A stretch of DNA of 8,612 nt, from positions 1 to 8,612 of the forward strand of contig JAFGTK010000026.1 in NCBI GenBank assembly GCA_016934135.1. Direction: 5' to 3'. The notes below the pieces were generated by a model. The model had not been told where the DNA came from, did not search any database, and was given only the letters and a program-made list of their open reading frames with translations. Numbering within the stretch: the stretch's first letter is position 1; each line of letters starts with the position of its first letter. Origin of the DNA: Deltaproteobacteria bacterium (GTDB lineage Bacteria > Desulfobacterota > Desulfomonilia > UBA1062). A program made the translations under genes and the position numbers. Of this stretch, positions 1-6,703 are shown piece by piece.

Positions 1-1098
1 AAAGACGCAAAGATGTATGCCATACAGGGTGTGGCATTCGGTATAATAGTATCAATTGTACTGACCTTTGCGGGGATAACTGTTTCTCCTTATCTATTCA
101 CGTTTTTGGGTGCATCAGGCATGTATCTGAATCAGTGTCTTTTGTATATGGACACCATTTTTATCGGGAGTATCCTGTTTATCGTTAATTATATGCTCAA
201 TTCAATCCTGAATGCGCTTGGTGATACAAGGTCTTTCAGAAACTTCCTGATTATTGCATTTTTTCTCAATATTCTGCTCGATCCGTGGTTTATTTATGGC
301 GGAGCAGGTCTGCCGCCCATGGGTATTGCAGGTATTGCACTGGCAACCTTGTCAGTCGAGCTTATTGGGGTGTTTTATCTTAGCATCAGGGTTTCAAAGA
401 CCAGGCTCGTCTGCGAGCGGTGTTTCAGCGATATCATACCAAAGGCAGGTGCCTTCAAGGATATAGCCTATCAAGGCTTGCCTTCGAGTTTCAACATGGT
501 CACGGTGGGCCTGGGTATATTCGTGATCACCTACTTTGTAAGCCTGTACGGAAAAGAGGCTGTTGCTGCCTACGGTGTTGCCACAAGGATTGAGCAGATA
601 GTCCTGCTGCCCACCATTGGTCTGAACATTGCTACGGTCACCCTTGTTGCACAGAACAATGGTGCCGGGCTGTTGAAAAGGATCTTCGAAACCGTCAGGA
701 CGGCACTGAGATACGGTGCCATATGTATGTCGTGCGGTACGGTTTTAGTTTTTGTCCTGGCAAGGTACCTCTTGGGTATGTTCACTTCTGATGAGCAGGT
801 AATTGAAATCGGGACGGTTTATCTGCGTATTGCAGCATTTATCCTGTATGCCTATGTGATACTGTACGTGAATATTGCTGCCTTGCAGGGGCTGAAACAA
901 CCGATCTTCGGTCTCATCATCGGGCTTTTGCGGCAGATCATTTTTCCCTTTTTTGTCTTTTACATTCTCACTCATCTATTCGATCTTGCATTGCCAGGGA
1001 TCTGGTGGGGTATCTTTTTCATCACATGGTCTGCGGCACTCATTACATTCATATATACCAGATATGTCCTGAACAATGATGTTCATTACCCTTTGTAA
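1..1098 (+). CDS. MATE-family multidrug/Na+ (or H+) antiporter, 5' end missing
   Basis: This is an inner-membrane exporter of the MATE (NorM/DinF-like) family, which expels cationic or aromatic compounds in exchange for Na+ or H+. The frame is open from base 1 (K-D-A-K precedes the first Met at 13), so that ATG is probably internal. About 365 residues are present against roughly 440-460 for the family, so some 80-90 N-terminal residues lie outside the window. Long hydrophobic segments run throughout. The second-half family signature is clear around visible residues 160-220: a GLPSSFN start, then AYGVATRIEQI, a conserved Pro in LLPTIGLN, and TLVAQNNGAG. The gene ends with a tail of a few polar residues. 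The next gene follows 79 bp later on the same strand with no obvious terminator between, so co-transcription is possible. The substrate cannot be told from sequence. Family call is firm. Confidence 0.93.
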   Translation, partial: KDAKMYAIQGVAFGIIVSIVLTFAGITVSPYLFTFLGASGMYLNQCLLYMDTIFIGSILFIVNYMLNSILNALGDTRSFRNFLIIAFFLNILLDPWFIYGGAGLPPMGIAGIALATLSVELIGVFYLSIRVSKTRLVCERCFSDIIPKAGAFKDIAYQGLPSSFNMVTVGLGIFVITYFVSLYGKEAVAAYGVATRIEQIVLLPTIGLNIATVTLVAQNNGAGLLKRIFETVRTALRYGAICMSCGTVLVFVLARYLLGMFTSDEQVIEIGTVYLRIAAFILYAYVILYVNIAALQGLKQPIFGLIIGLLRQIIFPFFVFYILTHLFDLALPGIWWGIFFITWSAALITFIYTRYVLNNDVHYPL

Positions 1099-1177
1099 GT
1101 AATCTTGATATTCACAAGCAGGGTTTTTATTGGTATTCAAGTTGTCAGCATATTGATCAGCAAAGAGGTGTGCGTTC

Positions 1178-1981
1178 ATGAAAGCGATTATGAAAAAAGG
1201 TGCACTGGGTCTTGTAGGGTTTCTTCTTGTTTGCCTTATCAGTATGTTCCTTGCCTTCAATTTAATAGTCCACAGGGGTATCGAAACCTTTGGCACAAAG
1301 ATAACCGGGACGAGTCTCGATCTTGAAAGGGTACACATAGCATTACGTAGGGGGCATGCAGAAATATGGGGCATGGTCATAGGAAACCCTCAACAGTTCA
1401 AGACACCCTATGCAGTTGCATGTAAAAGAATCACTATTGATTTTGATCCTGAATCCATATTCTCACCCTCCATTCTCATAAGAGAGATTGTTATTGAAGA
1501 TCCTGAAGTGATGTACGAAGGCTTGGGAAGTGAATCCAACATAAATGTATTGAAAAAAAACATCGAAGCTGTTCATTCTGACAAGGCAGTTTCTGAAAAA
1601 GACGGTGATGTGAAGAAGGTGGTGATAGAAAGGCTGCTGATAAGGAGCGGTCAGATCCATCTCAGTGCAGGTTTCATCACAGGTCCAGGGGCAACGATCC
1701 CTTTGCCCGAGATCGAGATGACGGGAATTGGAAAGGATAAGCAGGGGGAACCATTGATCTATATATCCAGGGTGATATTCAGTGCCTTTTCCCGCACAAT
1801 CTTCACTGCTGTTTCCTCCGGCGACAGATTGATGAAGGATGCAACCGATGTTTTCAGCAAGGTCCTTTCAAAGGGTGTTGATGCAGGCAATGGCTCTATC
1901 GAAACACTTAAACGAGCAGGCAGAAAAGGTACGGAAGAAGCGATAGAGGGTATCAGGACAATCTTTGGAGGTAAAAGGTAA
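1178..1981 (+). CDS. Single-pass membrane protein with a short AsmA-like domain
   Basis: This 267-residue protein has a short basic N-terminus (K2, K6, K7), one hydrophobic segment at about residues 9-31 and then a soluble, presumably periplasmic, remainder. Residues about 34-130 have the beta-rich AsmA-like layout: a GIETFGTKITGTSLDL start, a GMVIGNPQQFKTPYA strand-turn, alternating hydrophobics (ITIDFDPESIF, ILIREIVIEDPEVMYE) and SNINVLKKNI. This resembles the N-terminal part of AsmA/DUF748-type proteins, which are tied to outer-membrane lipid and envelope homeostasis, but it is far shorter than true AsmA (about 600 residues or more). The C-terminal third is helical and charged. The start at 1178 is backed by AAAGAGGTG at 1162-1170, 7 bp upstream; a second in-frame Met at residue 5 lies too far from it. 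No function can be assigned beyond envelope location. Confidence 0.8.
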   Translation: MKAIMKKGALGLVGFLLVCLISMFLAFNLIVHRGIETFGTKITGTSLDLERVHIALRRGHAEIWGMVIGNPQQFKTPYAVACKRITIDFDPESIFSPSILIREIVIEDPEVMYEGLGSESNINVLKKNIEAVHSDKAVSEKDGDVKKVVIERLLIRSGQIHLSAGFITGPGATIPLPEIEMTGIGKDKQGEPLIYISRVIFSAFSRTIFTAVSSGDRLMKDATDVFSKVLSKGVDAGNGSIETLKRAGRKGTEEAIEGIRTIFGGKR

Positions 1982-2047
1982 CCCGATGATTAAATTAACA
2001 TAATTAGATTTACCTATACATAAAAGCGATTTTATGGCATCTCTTTT

Positions 2048-2069
2048 TTGGCTGTGTTTGCACAGTCAA
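2048..2069 (+). promoter_or_regulatory. Hairpin in the leader just before the crotonase RBS
   Basis: TTGGCTGTG (2048-2056) pairs with CACAGTCAA (2061-2069) across a TTTG tetraloop: nine pairs including one G-T wobble. It ends 17 bases before the AGGAGGG Shine-Dalgarno. There is no T-run after it, so it is not an intrinsic terminator. It could be an mRNA 5' stabiliser or a protein-binding dyad. It is visible directly; its role is inferred. Confidence 0.4.
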
Positions 2070-2097
2070 GAGAAAATAAGAATCGCAGGAGGGAAAC

Positions 2098-2856
2098 ATG
2101 CTGAATGAGAGAAACGAGGAAGGGATCATCATCGCAGAATTCGACAACGGCAAAATAAACTCAATTACTCTCGAGACATTGAGAAAACTACGGGAAATCG
2201 TGAAAAAGGCCAATGAAGACGATTCCATCAGGGGAATCATTCTGACAGGCGCGGGTAAGACCTTTTCCGGAGGGTTTGATCTCCCGATGTTTTTAGGGTT
2301 CAAGGATGTGCAAGAGGTTTATGAGTTCATTAAGGAAGAGGATGAGATCCTTACCGAACTGTTCATGTGCAGGAAGCCCGTTGTATCGGCTATTAACGGC
2401 CATGCCGTTGCGGGTGGCCTGATTTGTGCCATGGCATCCGATTACCGGATCGTCAAAAACCATCCGAAGATCAATCTGGGCATGAGTGAGATCAAACTCG
2501 GTCTTCCGCTCTCCCTGGCACAGGCCGAAGTTATGCGTTTTGGATTTGACAGCGATAAGAAATGGCGTGATGTCATGTATTTTGGTAAGATGTTCACTAT
2601 CGAGGCAGCCAAAGAGTTCGGTATTGTAGACGAGATTGTGGAAGAAGATGAGCTGATTAACAGGGCAAAAAAGATAATATCAAAATGGATCGATAACCCT
2701 GGCAGGGCATTTATCAAACTGAAAGAAGGGCTTAAAAAGCCTGCAGCAGACAGAATTAAAAAGAGAATGGCCGAAGAAGACTGGAAGGATAACTTGCAGT
2801 GCTTCTTTGATAAGAATGTACGGGGATCCCTGGAATTCGTAATGACCATGATGTAG
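2098..2856 (+). CDS. Crotonase-fold protein, enoyl-CoA isomerase-like
   Basis: This 252-residue enoyl-CoA hydratase/isomerase superfamily protein acts on acyl-CoA thioesters. The first oxyanion-hole strand is TFSGGFDLPMF (55-65) and the second is INGHAVAGGL (99-108). The position of the first hydratase glutamate (rat ECH Glu144, in GGGCE) is Ile109 here, while the second glutamate is kept as E131 in GMSEIKLG. The DYRIV-x-N-x-P-K-x-x-L-G-M-S-E run closely matches the remembered arrangement of mitochondrial delta3,delta2-enoyl-CoA isomerase (ECI1; DYRI...NP...GLNE), which uses one glutamate. A double-bond isomerase role in fatty acid or related acyl-CoA degradation is therefore more likely than hydration. 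The start is supported by AGGAGGG at 2087-2093. It stands alone, with no neighbouring beta-oxidation genes, so the substrate is unknown. Confidence 0.88.
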   Translation: MLNERNEEGIIIAEFDNGKINSITLETLRKLREIVKKANEDDSIRGIILTGAGKTFSGGFDLPMFLGFKDVQEVYEFIKEEDEILTELFMCRKPVVSAINGHAVAGGLICAMASDYRIVKNHPKINLGMSEIKLGLPLSLAQAEVMRFGFDSDKKWRDVMYFGKMFTIEAAKEFGIVDEIVEEDELINRAKKIISKWIDNPGRAFIKLKEGLKKPAADRIKKRMAEEDWKDNLQCFFDKNVRGSLEFVMTMM

Positions 2857-2893
2857 GGACTCACTGTACAAGATAAAGACATGAAATATCTCT

Positions 2894-2915
2894 AGGGGCG
2901 GCCTGGGCCGCTCCT
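2894..2915 (+). terminator. GC-rich hairpin downstream of crotonase gene (possible terminator)
   Basis: AGGGGCGGCC (2894-2903) and GGCCGCTCCT (2906-2915) form a stem of about nine to ten pairs with one G-T wobble and a tiny loop, 38 bp after the crotonase stop. It is the strongest GC-rich stem in this gap. A proper U-tract is lacking (only CTTTT about 20 bp further on), so it may be a 3' stabilising stem or a weak or Rho-assisted terminator rather than a classic intrinsic one. Confidence 0.4.
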
Positions 2916-3062
2916 GGCACCTTGGCAAAGGCGGCTTTTGCTCCCGAAGAATAAGTTGTTGAATTTATACTGTTCTCAGACAGCAAACGCAGTTGCTGGT
3001 ATACCTGAAATCTTCCTGAATGCCCGGATATTAAGAAGAATACCCCTATAATATGAGATTCA

Positions 3063-3071
3063 TGATATAAT
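3063..3071 (+). promoter_or_regulatory. Extended -10 promoter for arfB
   Basis: TG-A-TATAAT at 3063-3071 is a perfect extended -10 element about 25 bp before the arfB ATG, giving a predicted start near 3078 and a leader of roughly 18 bases. No good -35 is present at 17 bp, which extended -10 promoters tolerate. A second TATAAT at 3047-3052 lies just upstream without the TG. Confidence 0.45.
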
Positions 3072-3095
3072 ACACATCGTTATTGAGAAAAGTGC

Positions 3096-3521
3096 ATGAT
3101 AAACATTACCGATACGATCTTTATAAACGAAAACGAACTCAGTTGGGTTTTTGTCCGTTCTTCCGGACCTGGAGGCCAGAATGTGAACAAGGTTGCGACT
3201 GCGGTGCAACTGCGATTCAATCTTGCTCATGCCCAGGGTCTGCCCACGGATGTGCGAACAAGGCTCATGCTCAATGAAGGTAAACGTGTAACTGCAGACG
3301 GAATCCTGATCATCAATGCCCGGAGGTTCAGAACTCAGGAACGTAACAGGAAAGATGCCCTTGAGAGACTTATCGATATCATACGTACTGCATCATTCGC
3401 TCCGAAGAAGCGTATAAAAACAAAACCGACACCTTCTTCGAAGATTAAGAGGGTGAAGCTCAAGCAGCATCGAAGCAGGGTAAAGGAGTTGAGACAGCAT
3501 ACAATGCATACTCAGGATTAG
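3096..3521 (+). CDS. arfB: Alternative ribosome-rescue factor ArfB (YaeJ-type peptidyl-tRNA hydrolase)
   Basis: This 141-residue release-factor-like protein hydrolyses peptidyl-tRNA on ribosomes stalled at the end of broken mRNAs and so frees them. The catalytic GGQ is at residues 26-28 within RSSGPGGQNVNK, the same position as in E. coli YaeJ, and is followed by the TAVQLRFNL strand. The C-terminus (about 105-135) is a Lys/Arg-rich tail with KPTPSSKIKRVKLK and SRVKELR, matching the tail that YaeJ threads into the empty mRNA channel. There is no codon-recognition domain, and the length equals the family norm (about 140), which separates it from RF1/RF2. The SD is poor (GAG of GAGAAAAG, 3085-3092). 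RNase Z follows 57 bp later on the same strand, so the two may share a transcript. Confidence 0.93.
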   Translation: MINITDTIFINENELSWVFVRSSGPGGQNVNKVATAVQLRFNLAHAQGLPTDVRTRLMLNEGKRVTADGILIINARRFRTQERNRKDALERLIDIIRTASFAPKKRIKTKPTPSSKIKRVKLKQHRSRVKELRQHTMHTQD

Positions 3522-3555
3522 GTCCTGTAAGTGGTTCATTGCAGGAAATAAACAT

Positions 3556-3570
3556 AGTATAAGGGATACT
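3556..3570 (+). promoter_or_regulatory. Small hairpin presenting the rnz Shine-Dalgarno in its loop
   Basis: AGTAT (3556-3560) and ATACT (3566-3570) flank a loop AAGGG (3561-3565), which is the only SD-like sequence before the RNase Z ATG at 3579. The SD sits 13 bp from the start codon, longer than usual. The stem is short and AT-rich, so it could be chance. Confidence 0.3.
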
Positions 3571-3578
3571 GAAAACAG

Positions 3579-4499
3579 ATGTCGGAAAGAAAGCTCATTG
3601 TGCTTGGAACAGCCAGCCAGGTCCCTGCGCGCAATAGAAATCAGGGGGGCTATCTCCTGCGTTTCGACGATTATGGCTTTCTCTTTGACCCGGGCGAAGG
3701 CACCCAAAGGCAGATGATCTTTGCAGGTGCCAGGGTTTCTGAGATAACAAAGATATTCATAACGCATTTTCATGGTGATCACTGCCTCGGCCTTGCCGGT
3801 ATCATTCAACGCATATCTCTTGACAGGGTGGAGCACACGATAGAGGTTTACTATCCTTCATCTGGAAAGAAATTCTTTGAGAACCTCTGCAACTCGTCTC
3901 TTTTCTATAATGTTGCAAGGCTGAAGGAGTGCCCTGTGGAAGGACCGGGGATAATCTTCGAAGACTCCAGGTTGATCATTGAAGCGAGAAAACTGGATCA
4001 TGACGTAGACACATACGGGTATTGCATCCGGGAGAAAGACTCGTATACCCTGATTCCTGAACGTCTTGAGCGAGCCGGGATATCCGGCTCAAATATCAGT
4101 GTGCTCAAAAGTGCAGGTACGGTTACAATCACGGACAGGACCATTACCATTGAGGAAATGGGGTCAGTGCTGCCGGGTCAGAGATTCGCCTTTGTAATGG
4201 ATACAAGACAGTGTCAGGCTGCATATGAGCTCGCCCGGCATGCAGACCTTCTCGTATGCGAGGCCACCTACCTTTCCGATCTTGAGGCAAAGGCAAGGCA
4301 GTACGGGCATCTCACCGCGGGGCAGGCCGGACGGATAGCCAGAGATGCATGTGCAGGAAAGCTCGTCCTCACGCACTTTTCCCAGCGGTATATGACTGCA
4401 GATGCCCTTGTTCATGAGGCCGGGCAGTTTCATGAAGATGTGGTTGCTGCAAATGATGGCGATCATATCGAGTTTCCTCGAAGAAAGCGTAATATGTGA
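3579..4499 (+). CDS. rnz: Ribonuclease Z (tRNA 3'-processing endonuclease)
   Basis: This 306-residue metallo-beta-lactamase-fold nuclease of the short (ELAC1/bacterial RNase Z) form cuts tRNA precursors 3' of the acceptor stem. The zinc ligands are all visible: HFHGDH at 63-68, H141 in LDHDVDTYGY, D208 in MDTRQC and H266 in LTHFSQRY. The family marks FDPGEGTQRQ (36-45), the H244 motif in GHLTAGQAGRIA and the terminal SQRY are present. Length is typical (about 305-310). The MSERKL start is likely, but its SD (AAGGG, 3561-3565) is unusually distant. It lies 57 bp after arfB and converges with the metallopeptidase gene, leaving only 22 bp between stop codons. No key residue is missing, so the enzyme should be active. 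Confidence 0.95.
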   Translation: MSERKLIVLGTASQVPARNRNQGGYLLRFDDYGFLFDPGEGTQRQMIFAGARVSEITKIFITHFHGDHCLGLAGIIQRISLDRVEHTIEVYYPSSGKKFFENLCNSSLFYNVARLKECPVEGPGIIFEDSRLIIEARKLDHDVDTYGYCIREKDSYTLIPERLERAGISGSNISVLKSAGTVTITDRTITIEEMGSVLPGQRFAFVMDTRQCQAAYELARHADLLVCEATYLSDLEAKARQYGHLTAGQAGRIARDACAGKLVLTHFSQRYMTADALVHEAGQFHEDVVAANDGDHIEFPRRKRNM

Positions 4500-4503
4500 T
4501 ACT

Positions 4504-4524
4504 TGAATCATCTTGAAAGATTCA
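4504..4524. terminator. Weak inverted repeat at the convergent 3' ends
   Basis: TGAATC (4504-4509) and GATTCA (4519-4524) flank a 9-base loop between the converging rnz and metallopeptidase genes and overlap the latter's stop codon. It is placed where a bidirectional terminator would be, but the stem is only 6 bp, AT-rich and lacks a U-run on either strand. Confidence 0.25.
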
Positions 4525-5475
4525 TGGCTCTCTTTGATGATCATCTTCTTTCTGGATATACGCTTCAAAAACATGCTCGTCTGACTCCTGATCCTTGTAT
4601 CTTTTCTTGCGGATCACCGCACGCAGGTACATTCCTGCAGTCATCAATGCAGACAGGATAAAGATCACTGTATAGATATTGGCTGCGAGGTAGGAAAATG
4701 TCCTGTTCCATGAGCGCTGCTCTTTCAGCCATTGCTGCTCCAGTTCATCAACGCTCAGCATGAGGCTCATGGAGATGGCCTTATCTGCATCAATCCCTGA
4801 CTTCATGGCTGCAAGGATATTGAGGATACCGTTTTTCCCATATGTTGCGATGATGTACTCTACGATCTCTTTGCTTTGATCATAGGCGAGTATGAGGTCA
4901 TGCTCGTTTTGAGGGAAATGATATGATAATGCATCGAGCCTGATAAATCCGCCTGTTAATGCAGTCCATCTGCGGATGGACCCTTCCCTGTTCGTAACTA
5001 TCTCTGCCATGCCGCCGCTTACCCACTGGGCAACTCCTTCGTCGATCCACCTGGGGAGGTGAACCTCTGTGATGTGGCGATGAAGAAGAAGATGGCACAG
5101 TTCATGTTTTATCGTGGCCCTCAGGGTGAAGGGATGGGTGTTCATTCTCGAATAGTCGACAACGATCAGGTTTTTTCCGGGAACCGCATAGGCAACATAA
5201 GAACTGTTGCCTGACATCTGTCGGAAATAATCACGATTTCCGACAAGAACGATTGACGGCCGGAAATCAACGATCCAGAACAGATTGGTCTCCAGTTCCT
5301 GTTTTATTGCAGGATAGATATTGAGTACCTCCTGAGCGGCAAACTCTAGGGATTTGTCGAACAGCACAGTGACGGATTCGGTTTCTATTGTGGATATGTT
5401 CTGGGCATAAAGGGATGAAGCCGGCATCATAAAAATGAAAATGAATAATGTGAGAGCCTTTTTAAAATCGGTCAT
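4522..5475 (-). CDS. Exported membrane-anchored HEXXH metallopeptidase (peptidase MA-like)
   Basis: I start this at ATG 5475, giving 317 residues, because TAAGG lies just upstream and the product then begins with a clean signal peptide (K5, K6, hydrophobic ALTLFIFIFMMPAS, cleavage after SLYA at about residue 24). The open frame continues upstream to a GTG at 5535, but that part runs through an inverted repeat and encodes an Ile run with no SD. The catalytic motif is HELCH at 124-128, with E146 in WIDEGVAQW as the probable third zinc ligand 18 residues later: the gluzincin pattern of the Peptidase_MA family. A single hydrophobic segment at about 268-288 is followed by RKKRYK and an acidic cytoplasmic tail, so the catalytic domain faces outside the inner membrane. 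The substrate is unknown. Nothing adjacent on this strand suggests an operon. Confidence 0.85.
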   Translation of the reverse strand: MTDFKKALTLFIFIFMMPASSLYAQNISTIETESVTVLFDKSLEFAAQEVLNIYPAIKQELETNLFWIVDFRPSIVLVGNRDYFRQMSGNSSYVAYAVPGKNLIVVDYSRMNTHPFTLRATIKHELCHLLLHRHITEVHLPRWIDEGVAQWVSGGMAEIVTNREGSIRRWTALTGGFIRLDALSYHFPQNEHDLILAYDQSKEIVEYIIATYGKNGILNILAAMKSGIDADKAISMSLMLSVDELEQQWLKEQRSWNRTFSYLAANIYTVIFILSALMTAGMYLRAVIRKKRYKDQESDEHVFEAYIQKEDDHQREP

Positions 5476-5510
5476 AATAGGCCTTACCATATCATCCGTG
5501 CAGTCAATCA

Positions 5511-5579
5511 TAAAGAAGGGAATAATAATGATCACAGGGCTATACTTCCTGTGATTGAACCTTATTATTATTCTTCTTA
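5511..5579. repeat. Large imperfect inverted repeat upstream of the metallopeptidase gene
   Basis: The core ATCACAGG (5531-5538) and CCTGTGAT (5548-5555) is a perfect 8-bp stem with a 9-base loop. The flanks also mirror each other: AAGAAGGGAATAATAATG on the left against TTATTATTATTCTTCTT (5562-5578) on the right, with a small internal loop. The element can fold from either strand. It may be a terminator, a regulatory dyad for the metallopeptidase gene starting at 5475, or the remnant of a small repeat element. Confidence 0.55.
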
Positions 5580-5704
5580 GCAGAACCTATAGTGGAACTA
5601 TTTTTCATATAATGTGCTAAATCGTTTCCTTTGCAGATGTCCTGATAATGCGCAAGAAAGAGATAACATATTGAAATAACATGATATGCTGGATGGTATG
5701 ATTC

Positions 5705-5733
5705 TTGCCATTGTAACAATGCTTAATTATTGA
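5705..5733 (+). promoter_or_regulatory. Candidate promoter with internal 13-bp palindrome, upstream of the small winged-helix gene
   Basis: TTGCCA (5705-5710) lies 17 bp from TATTGA (5728-5733), a fair -35 and a poor -10. Within the spacer sits a perfect dyad, CATTGT-A-ACAATG (5709-5721), well placed for a repressor. The rest of the 5476-5801 gap holds the inverted repeat at 5511-5579, AT-rich sequence with no convincing ORF, and the SD of the next gene (GAGGG, 5791-5795). Confidence 0.35.
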
Positions 5734-5801
5734 AGATATGGAAAAAGCCACGGCAATTAGAGGGCAGAGGGCATAGAAATAACAGCAAAAGAGGGTAAGG
5801 T

Positions 5802-6152
5802 ATGAGAAAAAACGATGCAAGTATATATGATAATACTTCAATCATGAAAATACTGGACATACAGCCGCATATGCAGATCCAGCTGAGGGAATATGGTGAT
5901 ATGGGCGAAAATGCATTTGATGTATATACCTTATACAAATCAGCAGCAATGAGAAGACTCTCTGATATTGTCGAGACCAATGATGTTCTTGATCTGCGCT
6001 GCCTTGCATGGATGACGAAAAAAGACTTTATCGAGGCAAAGCGTCTCCTGCGCAGACTTGGCTATATTACCGAGATCATCGATCAGGGAGAGCAGGGAAG
6101 GCCTGAGATCCGCTATATCAGACTAGTGCAGAAAAAGAGCAGGGCACAGTAA
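5802..6152 (+). CDS. Small winged-helix-like protein, function unknown
   Basis: I do not recognise the family. The 116-residue protein has no signal peptide or membrane segment. After a polar N-terminus come predicted helices at about 44-60 (LYKSAAMRRLSDIVE), 62-72 (VLDLRCLAWM) and 75-88 (FIEAKRLLRRLGYI), then a probable beta-hairpin with GEQGRPEIRYIRLV at about 96-110. Three helices followed by a basic wing containing G-R-P is the layout of winged-helix DNA-binding proteins, and LLRRLGYI resembles the recognition-helix end of such domains. A DNA-binding regulatory role is an inference. The start is well supported by GAGGG at 5791-5795. It is a lone gene facing the response-regulator gene tail to tail, with a dyad in its candidate promoter that could be an autoregulatory site. 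Confidence 0.75.
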   Translation: MRKNDASIYDNTSIMKILDIQPHMQIQLREYGDMGENAFDVYTLYKSAAMRRLSDIVETNDVLDLRCLAWMTKKDFIEAKRLLRRLGYITEIIDQGEQGRPEIRYIRLVQKKSRAQ

Positions 6153-6291
6153 ACAAGTCCCCTGACAGTTTGCACAATCCCGTATAATAAAGCTCTACGA
6201 ATCAATGCTCAAGGAAAGGTGTATTCGAGGGTTCAATTGTCAATGGGGGATAGCAGGTAATTCTTGATACCAGGGGCCATACTCATGTTAT

Positions 6292-6696
6292 CTATGCATT
6301 GGCTGCTATGAGATCATCATGACCCTCGCTGTCTGTAGGGCCGATCAGTTTACAGATTGCAGCCTTGAGTTTTGTGAAATCCGGAGATTTCAGTACATAT
6401 GCATCAGCGGCCATGATCAGTGGATCGTCTTTATAACTTGAATATGCAGAGTGAATAATGAGAGGTTTATCTATCCGAGACTTGAGTATATGCCCCATTG
6501 TATCAACTCCGTCCATCTTCGGCATACGGATATCCATGATAATCAGGTCCGGCTCTATCTCATCGCTTTCAAGCAGAAAATTCAAGGCCTCTCTGCCGTT
6601 CGATGCAATGGATACATCATAACCGTCATCGCTAAGTTCTTCCTTTATGAGAAACTGGAGATGAATATCATCTTCAACCAATAAGATCTTTTTCAT
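6292..6696 (-). CDS. Stand-alone receiver-domain response regulator (CheY/Spo0F-like)
   Basis: This 134-residue protein is essentially one REC domain. From the ATG at 6696 the sequence begins MKKILLVEDD, with the acidic pocket D9-D10, the phospho-acceptor D55 in LIIMDIRMPKMDG, the Thr/Ser switch S83 in IIHSAY and the invariant K103 in VLKSPD. All five key positions are intact, so phosphorylation is expected. There is no DNA-binding or enzymatic output domain, only a short acidic/Ala tail, so it probably acts by protein contact or in a phosphorelay. No histidine kinase lies nearby. The frame is open upstream to 6816, but MKKILLV is the canonical REC start and the extension is low-complexity around an A7G9 tract. 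It has a sigma-54 promoter, described separately. Confidence 0.92.
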   Translation of the reverse strand: MKKILLVEDDIHLQFLIKEELSDDGYDVSIASNGREALNFLLESDEIEPDLIIMDIRMPKMDGVDTMGHILKSRIDKPLIIHSAYSSYKDDPLIMAADAYVLKSPDFTKLKAAICKLIGPTDSEGHDDLIAANA

Positions 6697-6703
6697 TTCA
6701 TAA

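Noticed and set aside
13..15. First ATG as the true start of the MATE gene
   Set aside because: The frame is open to base 1 and the protein is about 80-90 residues short at the N-terminus for the family, so the Met is taken as internal.
1995..2024. TTAACA plus CATAAA as the crotonase promoter
   Set aside because: The spacing is 18 bp with a poor -10, in an AT-rich stretch where such matches arise by chance. The alternative TATACA (2015-2020) is only 14 bp from the -35.
2020..2035. ATAAAA-GCGA-TTTTAT mini-hairpin
   Set aside because: Six A-T pairs only; too weak to interpret as a terminator or operator.
2442..2928. Minus-strand open frames across the crotonase gene
   Set aside because: Shadow frames of a strongly supported gene; low-complexity Ser-rich translations without an SD or family features.
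5476..5535. Upstream GTG (5535) or ATG (5511) start for the metallopeptidase
   Set aside because: No SD precedes either, the added residues are an Ile-rich translation of an inverted repeat, and the signal peptide is only well formed from 5475.
6162..6188. CTGACA plus TATAAT promoter-like pair in the convergent gap, which could give an RNA antisense to the response regulator
   Set aside because: The 15-bp spacing is poor and no terminator or conserved ORF follows. A 20-codon ORF at 6205 has no SD and no recognisable product.
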